A stretch of DNA of 64,000 nt from Dactylosporangium siamense (GTDB taxonomy: Bacteria > Actinomycetota > Actinomycetes > Mycobacteriales > Micromonosporaceae). The position numbers were made by a program, and so were the translations under genes. Positions 26,178 to 33,568 of this stretch are shown piece by piece (position 1 is the first letter of the stretch; each line of letters begins with the position of its first letter). The notes under the pieces were generated by a model that did no database searches, was not told the DNA's origin, and saw only the letters and a program-made list of their open reading frames with translations. The stretch spans positions 1-64,000 of the forward strand of contig NZ_BONQ01000167.1 in the NCBI RefSeq assembly GCF_016862795.1, given 5' to 3'.

Positions 26178-27517
26178 CGGTACTCCGCGATTCGCCGCTG
26201 CAGGCCCAGAGCCGCGCCGAGCAGCTGGATCAGGGTCAGCGCGAGTGCTCCGGCCCCCCACCAGACGATCGCCCGCCGGGCCTGCTCCGCGGTGTCGGCG
26301 AAGATGGTGTTGCGCTGGGCGATCTCCCGGTCCAGGGCGTCATGCAGTCGCAGGTAGGCGATCGTGATGCCGCCGGCGTCCTGGCTCGTCGCCAGCTTCA
26401 CCGCGTCCGTGTACTGGCCGTGGTCGTCCAGGTCGCGGATCTTCCTGTGCAGCCCCGCCCAGGTCCGCACCTGCTGCCGCACGATCCGCACGGTGCGCTG
26501 CAACGCGGCGTCGGACACGTCGGCCTCGGCCTGTGCCAGCAGCCCGTCGAGCCGCGCCATGGCGGCCTGGTAGTGCTCCTCGAAGTCGCGGCCGCCGCCG
26601 CGGGCGACCAGGGTGAGCGCCTCGTCCGCGCGGGCCTGCAGGGCCGCGGTCCGCGCCTCGGCCAGGATCTGCACGTCCTCGGAGCCGTGCCGGCGGCCCT
26701 CCTCGAGGTTGTCGCGGGCCGTGACCGTCGCGGCCACGGTCACGGCGAGGCAGGCCACCGTGGCCGCCGTCGCCGCCAGCAGCCCCCAGTTGAGGCGTCG
26801 TTTCGTCATCCGCGCCAGCCGGCGTTGCGCCAGCACCAGGGCGCCGATCGTGCCGAGGACCATCAGCACGACGACCCAGGGCACGGCCGAGGCGCGTCGC
26901 TGGGCGCTGGCGAGCCCGCCCTTGTCCGTGTCGTAGAGGCGCTGCGCGGCCGGCAGCAGGGTGTTGCGCATGAGCGCGGAGGACTCACGCAGGTATGCGG
27001 CGCCGAGTGCGTGCCCCTGCCGCGAGATCGACCGCGCCGATTCCACCAGCCCGGTGTACATCGGCAGGTGGATGTTGAGCGTCGCGAGCTCCTGCGCGGC
27101 GGCGCTGCCGCTGTCCACGGCTCCGGCCGCGACGTTGATCGCCTCGGCCGCCTTGACGACGTCGGTGAGGTAGCGCCGGCGCAGCTCCGGGTCGCCGGTG
27201 CCGCCGATCAGGAAGTCGCTGGCGACGGTGGCGTCGGCGTCGGACAGCGACCGGTAGATGTCCAGCGCCGACAGGCCGAGCGGGCTGCTGCCGGTGGCCA
27301 TGCCGTGCACCAGCGCGGAGCGCTGCGACCAGGCCAGGAACTGCGCGAGCCCCGTCGCGCCGCCGAGCGCCACGATGACCAGCAGGATCATGGTGAGCCG
27401 GCCGGGCGCGGTCCGTGCCCAGTCGACGCGGCGGTGCGGATGGTGCCGTCCGGCGGGCTCGCCGCCCGGCTGGCCCGCGGGCGCGGTCTCGACCAGCCAG
27501 AGGTCAGTCGACGCCAT
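26174..27517 (-). CDS. glnX: GlnX-like membrane sensor
   Basis: A 447-residue protein with four membrane segments (~residues 42-64, 222-245, 258-282 and 415-440). They enclose two extracytoplasmic helical domains separated by a short cytoplasmic loop rich in Arg/Lys (QRRLARMTKRRLN). This is the layout of mycobacterial GlnX (Rv0412c), which relays GlnH-ligand status to PknG. The start at 27517 has AGGAAGGA upstream. It is the first gene of the six-gene operon, whose promoter must lie in 27518-27970. Confidence 0.85.
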   Translation of the reverse strand: MASTDLWLVETAPAGQPGGEPAGRHHPHRRVDWARTAPGRLTMILLVIVALGGATGLAQFLAWSQRSALVHGMATGSSPLGLSALDIYRSLSDADATVASDFLIGGTGDPELRRRYLTDVVKAAEAINVAAGAVDSGSAAAQELATLNIHLPMYTGLVESARSISRQGHALGAAYLRESSALMRNTLLPAAQRLYDTDKGGLASAQRRASAVPWVVVLMVLGTIGALVLAQRRLARMTKRRLNWGLLAATAATVACLAVTVAATVTARDNLEEGRRHGSEDVQILAEARTAALQARADEALTLVARGGGRDFEEHYQAAMARLDGLLAQAEADVSDAALQRTVRIVRQQVRTWAGLHRKIRDLDDHGQYTDAVKLATSQDAGGITIAYLRLHDALDREIAQRNTIFADTAEQARRAIVWWGAGALALTLIQLLGAALGLQRRIAEYR

Positions 27518-27970
27518 CGACGGTGTTCCTTCCTGATCGCCGACCGATGGTGCGCGTGGCGTTGCGTGCCGCGCCGACCACCGGCTCATCGTCGGCGTCT
27601 CGTCCGGTCATCGGGCGTCATGAAAGCACAGGAAATGGCGGCGGGCCACCCCGCGATGCCGTGATCCGACACTGGATCACCGATCCGCCTCCACCAATGC
27701 CGCCACCGGGTGCGCAACCACCGTGGAGACACTCCACAAGTTCACGACCGGCGATGCCGCGATGTGAGATCCGAGTCCTGTTCAATTTCGGCACCGGCTC
27801 GCCGAGATTCGCGGGCACCGATGACGGTGCGTTGCGCTTCGCGGTCGGAACCGATAACTTCACAGGCGCGCTCAGCGGGGGACGGGCTGGACTGGTTCAT
27901 TCACGGTGCCGTCGATCCGCCCGCGTCTGCTGTTTCTCGAATGCGCCTCTGACCTGGTTGTGACGGTGAC
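27518..27970. other. 453-bp divergent intergenic region
   Basis: This stretch separates glnX from the divergent solute-binding lipoprotein gene. It is AT-richer than its neighbours and open frames within it have no convincing codon bias, so I see no gene. It must hold the promoter of the pknG operon and probably that of the lipoprotein gene. I found no confident -35/-10 pair or palindrome. Confidence 0.5.
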
Positions 27971-29158
27971 ATGCGCGCATCACTGCGGCCGGCGACCGCC
28001 GCGTGCGTGGCTGTCATCGCCACCGGCATGCTCACGTCCGCGTGCGGCGAAGGGCCCGCCACCGACGCGTCGGCGGCGCCGATCAAGATCGGTCTGCTCG
28101 CCACCCTGCACGGCACCTACGCGGCCGTGGGCACCGACATCCAGCGCGGGTTCGAGGTGTACCTCCAGTCGCACGGCGGCAAGCTCGGCGGCCATCCCGT
28201 CGACCTGAAGGTGGCCGACGAGGGCGACAGCGCCGCGTCCGCGATGCCCGCCGCCCTGAACCTCGTCAACGACGAGCACATCGTCGCCATGACCGGCATC
28301 GTCGGCGGCGGCACGGTGGCCGCGGTCGCCCCGATGCTGCGCGAGGAACACATCCCGCTCGTCAGCGCCAACGGGCGGCCGGGCATGGACACCGTCGACG
28401 GTTTCTGGTCCACGAGTTTCACGTCCTCGGACCCGGGGACGGCCATCGCGCCGTTCATCAAAAGCACCGTCGCCGGCCCGGTCTTCGTGATCGGACCGGA
28501 TTATCAGGGTGGCCGCGACGAGATCGGCGGCTTCGTCAACACGTTCGTCGCGGCCGGCGGCAAAATCGCCAATCCGGGCGGCGAGCCGCTGTGGACGCCG
28601 TTTCCGGCGACGACGAACTTCATGCCGTACTTCGACCAGATCAAACGGACCGGCGCGAAGGCCATCTACGCGTTCTACGCGGGCAAGGCGGCGATCGACT
28701 TCGTCAAGCAGTACCGGCGTTCGGACGCCCGTACCATCCCGCTCTACGGCGCGTTCCTCACCGAGGGCTCGGTCCTGAAGGAGGAGGGCGACGCCGCCGT
28801 CGGCATCTCCACGGTGGCCAACTACTCCGCCGACCTGCAGAACGCGGAGAACGACCGTTTCGTGGCCGCCTGGCGGCAGGCGCACCCGGAGTCGCCGACG
28901 CCGACGACCTTCGCGATGGCCTCCTACGACGCGGCGGCGGTGCTGGACCGGGCGATCGCGGCGGCGGGTCCGCGGCTCACGCCGGAGGCGATCAACGAGC
29001 AGATCGGCCGGCTCGGTGACATCCCCAGCCCGCGCGGGGCCTGGCGGTTCGACGCCAACCACGGCCCGATCCAGAAGTGGTACCTGCGGCAGGTCCGCGC
29101 CGGCGAGCAGGGCCTCACCAACGCGCTGGTGCAGGAGCTGGCGACCATCGGCGGTTGA
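27971..29158 (+). CDS. branched-chain amino acid/urea-type solute-binding lipoprotein
   Basis: A 395-residue family 6 periplasmic-binding-type protein. The signal peptide ends with lipobox LTSAC. The mature part begins IKIGLLATLHGTYAAVGTDIQRGFE, the N-terminal signature of LivJ/UrtA-like proteins. It also has SANGRPGM, VFVIGPDYQGGRDE and MASYDAAAVLDRA. No permease or ATPase genes are adjacent. Its divergent pairing with the glnX-pknG-glnH operon raises the possibility that it is a second input to that sensor, but it could simply serve a distant transporter. No ribosome-binding site is evident, so translation may be leaderless. Confidence 0.87.
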   Translation: MRASLRPATAACVAVIATGMLTSACGEGPATDASAAPIKIGLLATLHGTYAAVGTDIQRGFEVYLQSHGGKLGGHPVDLKVADEGDSAASAMPAALNLVNDEHIVAMTGIVGGGTVAAVAPMLREEHIPLVSANGRPGMDTVDGFWSTSFTSSDPGTAIAPFIKSTVAGPVFVIGPDYQGGRDEIGGFVNTFVAAGGKIANPGGEPLWTPFPATTNFMPYFDQIKRTGAKAIYAFYAGKAAIDFVKQYRRSDARTIPLYGAFLTEGSVLKEEGDAAVGISTVANYSADLQNAENDRFVAAWRQAHPESPTPTTFAMASYDAAAVLDRAIAAAGPRLTPEAINEQIGRLGDIPSPRGAWRFDANHGPIQKWYLRQVRAGEQGLTNALVQELATIGG

Positions 29159-29182
29159 GCCGCGGGCACGTCCCGCCGGCCG

Positions 29183-30178
29183 TCAGCGACGGGTCGCCGA
29201 ATAGGCCGCGTAGACCGACCGGTAGGCGTGGTACAGCGGGCTCGCCGGCAGTTCCCAGGTGCCGAGGTAGCGCCGGTAGTCGCCGCCGAACGACAGTTTG
29301 AATCTGGTCAGTCCGGCCCACGGGTGTGCCGGCTCGTCGGGCGGTGCCACGCCCAGCGAGTCGAAGGTCCGCTGCCCGCGGTCCTGGGCGTCCAGGACCA
29401 TCGTGGCGCGCATGATGGCGCCCGGGTGGACGTGCCGGTGGGCGTGCAGGCTCCCGGAGTGCGCGACGTGGCGGGTGGTCGGACCGTCGAAGACGATCGC
29501 GGCGGAGACCGGCTCGTCGTGGTGCCGGGCGATGTACAGGGTGGCCGCGTCGCGGGGCAGCAGCACCTGCGCCATGGTCCGGAAGTAGTCGTCCGGGTGC
29601 TGGACGATGTGGTTGTGGGCGGCCACCTCGTGGACCACCATCAGCAGCGCGTCCACGTCGCCGGGATCATGGCTTGCCTCGATGCGCACACCCGCCCTGG
29701 CGGCATTGCGGTACCGCTGCCGGTTGTTCTTGGACATCTCCCTGAGGATCTGCTCGCGCGGCTTGGTCAGATCCTGCTGCAGCACCAGCGAGGGCTGGAT
29801 CTCCCGCAGCGCCGGCCGATGCCTGAGCCGCCGCAGGTCGGCCTTCGTCACCGGCGCCCACGGCTCCATCCGGACGAAGATGGCGCCCTGGTCCTGGGCG
29901 AGGGCCTTCAGCTCCGCGATCGCGACCTCGTAGCTCGCCATGCTCTCGGCGACCGGACCGTAGGGGCAGTAGAGGCGGGTTGCCTTGTTGGACCGCTCCA
30001 GGATGGCGAAGCACTGCCAGCCGGGGCCCTGGCCGAAGAACAGTCTCCGGCCGAGCCGCTGGTTGAACGCGCCCCAGTGGGTGCTCTGCAGGAAGTGCCC
30101 GCCGCGGGCGAACAGGTCGTCGTCCCACGACGTGCCGGGCACCTCGGTGGACCACGCGATGGGGGAGTGCTGAGACAT
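29183..30178 (-). CDS. FemAB/FemX-like peptidyltransferase (GNAT fold)
   Basis: A 331-residue protein of the Fem family, which adds amino acids to lipid II peptide stems using aminoacyl-tRNA. An N-terminal GNAT-like half contains FLQSTHWGAFNQRLG and YCPYGPV. The second half has the family-typical MSKNNRQRYRNAARAGV and closes with HPWAGLTRFKLSFGGD. The ATG at 30178 has GAGGAAG upstream; an ATG at 30190 is less well placed. It is monocistronic. It probably builds the peptidoglycan cross-bridge, though some homologues act on other acceptors. Confidence 0.85.
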   Translation of the reverse strand: MSQHSPIAWSTEVPGTSWDDDLFARGGHFLQSTHWGAFNQRLGRRLFFGQGPGWQCFAILERSNKATRLYCPYGPVAESMASYEVAIAELKALAQDQGAIFVRMEPWAPVTKADLRRLRHRPALREIQPSLVLQQDLTKPREQILREMSKNNRQRYRNAARAGVRIEASHDPGDVDALLMVVHEVAAHNHIVQHPDDYFRTMAQVLLPRDAATLYIARHHDEPVSAAIVFDGPTTRHVAHSGSLHAHRHVHPGAIMRATMVLDAQDRGQRTFDSLGVAPPDEPAHPWAGLTRFKLSFGGDYRRYLGTWELPASPLYHAYRSVYAAYSATRR

Positions 30179-30424
30179 GAGCTTCCTCATTCGTTGCGCG
30201 CCGGTGGCGGCGTAACGGTAGGGAGGCGGTCGTGCGGATCCGATGAAGAAGCCGTCCGGAAGCCGGGATCGGATCGAAACCCGACGCGGGCTTCACAGGT
30301 TGTTCATGATCGGTCCAGCCGCGGACCGCTGTACATCGATGAGTTTCGCGATAATTTTCCATTTCAGGGCTGCCTTCCGGCTCCGGTTCATGCCATCGAG
30401 CCCCCTTCTGAGAAGAGTTGACCG
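30179..30424. other. divergent intergenic region
   Basis: This 246-bp region lies between the FemX-like gene and the mannosidase gene. GATCCGAT (30237-30244) and ATCGGATC (30268-30275) form an 8-bp inverted repeat with a 23-base loop. GATAAT at 30351-30356 could be a -10 for the mannosidase but lacks a good -35. No gene is visible. Confidence 0.35.
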
Positions 30425-33208
30425 ATGCCGCACCTGAAACGCGTGAAGATCTGGGGAGTGGTCGCGCTGACCGGCGCCGGTCTGGTGGCCGCGCCGGCGC
30501 TCCCGGCCGCCGCCGACGTGGTCACCGACCCGGCCGCCTTCGTGGACCCGTTCATCGGGTCGGCGCGCGACGGCAACACGTGGCCGGGGGCGGTGCGGCC
30601 CTACGGCATGCTGTCGTGGAGCCCGACCAGCACCCGCGGCGACCAGACCAGCACCGGGGCCGCGAACGGCTACCAGTACGACGTCACCCGCATCCGCGGG
30701 CTGAGCCTCACGCACCTCAACGGGGCCGGCTGCAACCCGGGCGCCGCGGGCGACGTGCCGATCCTGCCGTTCGCGTCCGCCGTGGACTCCTCGCCGTCCG
30801 CCGACAGCACCGACGCGAAGTACGCCACGAACTTCAGCCACGCCGACGAGAGCGCCAAGCCCGGCCGGTACACCGTCAAGCTCGCCGACGGTGTCCGCGC
30901 CGACCTCGCCGTCACCGCCCGCGCCGGCGTCGGGCAGTTCACGTTCCCGGCCGGCCGCCCCGCCAACCTGCTGTTCCGCACGTCCAACTCGCTCAACGGC
31001 AGCGAGGACGCCGAGATCACCGTCGACGCGGCGAACCGCCGGGTCACCGGGTCCGTGCTGACCGGCGCGTTCTGCGGCCGGCGGGCCAACGGCGGCACCA
31101 ACAACCGCAAGACCTACTACCGGCTGTATTTCAGTGCGCAGTTCGACCGGGCCGTCACGGGCACCGGCACCTGGGTCAACGGCACGCTCCAGCCGGGCGG
31201 CACCCGCGCCACCGGCGGCGAGGGCTACGCGACGGGCGCCGACCGGGCCGGTCGCGGCTCCGGCGGCTGGGTCTCCTTCGCCTCCGGCAGCGACGTGCGG
31301 ATGCGGATCGGCATCTCCTACGTCAGCCTCGCCGGCGCCGAACGCAACCGCGACACGGAGCTCGCCGCGGGCGTGGACGTGCCGGCGGTCGCCGCGCAGG
31401 CCTACGACGACTGGAAGCGCCAGCTGTCCGCGGTCCAGGTGACCGGCGGCAGCACCGCCCAGCGGACCGCGTTCTACACCGCGCTGTACCACAGCCTCCT
31501 GCAGCCGAACCTGGTGTCCGATGTGGACGGCCGCTACCTCGGCAGCGACCAGGCGGTCCACAGCATCACCGCGGGGCAGGGCGCGCAGTACGGCACCTTC
31601 TCCGGCTGGGACCAGTACCGCGCCCAGATCCAGCTCCTCGCGCTGCTCAAACCCGCCGTCGCCGGCGACTACGCGCAGTCGATGTATCAGTTCGCGCAGC
31701 AGCACAACGGGATCTGGGACCGCTGGCTGCACAACAACGGCCCGACCCACGTCATGACCGGCGACCCGGCCGCGCCGACCCTCGCCACGTTCGTCGCGAT
31801 GGGCGCCGACCACTTCGACACCGCCGGGGCCTACGCCTCGCTGTACCGCCAGGCGACCGTCCAGAACGCCGAGGCGCTCAACGACGGCGGCTGCCCCGGC
31901 CAGTGCACCGGTCAGCGGCCCGCGCTCAACCAGTACCTGGCCTCCAGGTACGCGCCGCAGAACGCCTGCCACTGCTGGGGCGGCGCGGCGGAGACCCTGG
32001 AGAACTCCCTCGCCGACTTCTCCCTCGCGCAGTGGGCGCAGCGCCTCGGCCGCACGAGCGAGCAGGCCACCATGGCGACCCGCGCCGGCTATTGGCGCAA
32101 CACCTTCAACCCGGCGACCGGATACCAGCAGGCGCGCAACGTCGACGGGAGCTGGGTCGGCGGGTTCTCGCCGTCCACCGATGTCGGGTTCGCCCAGGGT
32201 ACGTCGGCGACCTACACCTGGATGGTGCCGCAGAACGTCACCGGCCTGGCCGCGGCGATGGGTGGCACCGGGCCGGCCGTGCAGCGGCTCGACGCGTTCT
32301 TCCACGACGACGCCGGCAACTGGGCGGTCAAGGGCGGCAGCTCGGTGCGCTACGACCCCGGCAACGAGCCCGGCCTGCACGCGCCGTGGCTCTACAACGC
32401 GTTCGGGCAGCCGGCGAAGACCCAGGCGACCACCCGCGAGATCGTCGACACCGTCTACGGCACCGGGCCCAGCGGCCTGCCCGGCAACGACGACCTCGGC
32501 ACCATGTCCGCCTGGTACGTGTTCGCCGCCATCGGCATCTTCCCCCAGGTCGTCGGCCGCGCCGAGCTCCTCGTCGGCAGCCCGCTGTTTCCGAGCGTGA
32601 AGCTGGTCCGCGACAACGGCGTGGTCCTCACCGTCGACGCCCCCGCCACCACCGACGCCAACCAGTACGTCCAGTCCGCCAGCCTCGACGGCGCGACCCT
32701 GAACCGCTCGTGGCTGCCGGAGTCGTTCGTCCGCGGCGGTGGCACCCTGGCACTGACCATGGGCTCCGCGGCCTCCACGTGGGGCACGGCGACCGCCAAC
32801 CGGCCACCGGACCGCACCGGCACCGGCCCGGTGACGCTGGTCCAGCTCGACAAGTGCCTGGACGTCAACAACTCGAGCACCGCCAACGGCACGAAGGTCC
32901 AGATCTGGGGCTGCAACGGCACCAACGCGCAACAGTGGACGGTCCCCGGCGACGGCACCGTGCGGGCGCTCGGCAAATGCCTCGACGTGACGTCGTCGGG
33001 CACCGCCAACGGCGTCAAGCTGCAGCTGTACGACTGCAACGGCAGCGGCGCGCAGCAGTGGACCTACGTGCCCGCCAGCCAGGCACTGCGCAACCCCCGG
33101 TCGGGGCGGTGCGTGGACGACCCGTCCGGCAGCACGACCAACGGCACCCAGCTGCAGCTGTGGGACTGCAACGCCTCCAACGCCCAACGGATCACCGTCC
33201 CCGCATGA
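30425..33208 (+). CDS. secreted GH92 alpha-mannosidase with ricin-type lectin domain
   Basis: A 927-residue secreted enzyme. After a signal peptide (ending LPAAAD), a GH92 catalytic region spans ~35-790. It starts VDPFIGSARDGNTWPGAVRPYGM and contains GWDQYRAQIQL, HCWGGAAETLENS and LPGNDDLGTMSAWYVF, all typical of calcium-dependent GH92 exo-mannosidases. These cleave alpha-1,2- or other alpha-mannosides of fungal or yeast glycans. The C-terminal ~125 residues (from ~802) are a CBM13/ricin beta-trefoil with QQWTV, QQWTY and a degenerate third QxW (QRITV). The start has a GAGAAGAG-type ribosome-binding site. Confidence 0.93.
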   Translation: MPHLKRVKIWGVVALTGAGLVAAPALPAAADVVTDPAAFVDPFIGSARDGNTWPGAVRPYGMLSWSPTSTRGDQTSTGAANGYQYDVTRIRGLSLTHLNGAGCNPGAAGDVPILPFASAVDSSPSADSTDAKYATNFSHADESAKPGRYTVKLADGVRADLAVTARAGVGQFTFPAGRPANLLFRTSNSLNGSEDAEITVDAANRRVTGSVLTGAFCGRRANGGTNNRKTYYRLYFSAQFDRAVTGTGTWVNGTLQPGGTRATGGEGYATGADRAGRGSGGWVSFASGSDVRMRIGISYVSLAGAERNRDTELAAGVDVPAVAAQAYDDWKRQLSAVQVTGGSTAQRTAFYTALYHSLLQPNLVSDVDGRYLGSDQAVHSITAGQGAQYGTFSGWDQYRAQIQLLALLKPAVAGDYAQSMYQFAQQHNGIWDRWLHNNGPTHVMTGDPAAPTLATFVAMGADHFDTAGAYASLYRQATVQNAEALNDGGCPGQCTGQRPALNQYLASRYAPQNACHCWGGAAETLENSLADFSLAQWAQRLGRTSEQATMATRAGYWRNTFNPATGYQQARNVDGSWVGGFSPSTDVGFAQGTSATYTWMVPQNVTGLAAAMGGTGPAVQRLDAFFHDDAGNWAVKGGSSVRYDPGNEPGLHAPWLYNAFGQPAKTQATTREIVDTVYGTGPSGLPGNDDLGTMSAWYVFAAIGIFPQVVGRAELLVGSPLFPSVKLVRDNGVVLTVDAPATTDANQYVQSASLDGATLNRSWLPESFVRGGGTLALTMGSAASTWGTATANRPPDRTGTGPVTLVQLDKCLDVNNSSTANGTKVQIWGCNGTNAQQWTVPGDGTVRALGKCLDVTSSGTANGVKLQLYDCNGSGAQQWTYVPASQALRNPRSGRCVDDPSGSTTNGTQLQLWDCNASNAQRITVPA

Positions 33209-33213
33209 GCCTG

Positions 33214-33243
33214 TGGCCCGGCCCGGTCACCCGGGCCGGGCCA
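33214..33243. terminator. hairpin terminator after the mannosidase gene
   Basis: TGGCCCGGCCCGG, loop TCAC, and CCGGGCCGGGCCA form a perfect 13-bp stem starting five bases after the stop. Confidence 0.85.
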
Positions 33244-33442
33244 CCCGGCCATGGGATGCGGACAGCGACGGCAGACCAGTTTCCTAGGAAGCTCACGGCG
33301 CGTGTGACCCGCGACTCGGCGGTGCCCGACGATCCATCGATGTGTTGACACTCGTCAGTGCAACGGGCACCGTGGGCAGGCGGTTGCCCGACCGGCGACC
33401 AGGGCGCCGGGATACGTGCGCCCCAGTGACGCGAGAGCCGGG

Positions 33443-33532
33443 TGCCGCGACCGGCACCGGATGCTGAGCCGGGAGCTCGGCGTCGAGCCCGCCCCGCGCC
33501 CGCAACGGCGGGCCGCGGCTGGCCACCGATGA
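33443..33532 (+). pseudogene. possible remnant of a BTAD (SARP-type) regulator
   Basis: One frame reads CRDRHRMLSRELGVEPAPRP and then stops at 33530. This matches the closing motif of bacterial transcriptional activator domains (...LSRELGVEPAP...). The upstream sequence in the same frame has no BTAD helices and no start, so only a ~30-residue tail remains. It sits in the 360-bp gap 33209-33568 that otherwise shows nothing beyond the terminator. A chance match cannot be excluded. Confidence 0.35.
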
Positions 33533-33568
33533 GCCGCGGCGCGGCGCGGAAGAGATGGGGACCGGCGC

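Noticed and set aside
27415-27963. Possible plus-strand gene in the glnX upstream gap
   Set aside because: It begins inside glnX, has irregular composition and no ribosome-binding site; the region is better explained as a control region.
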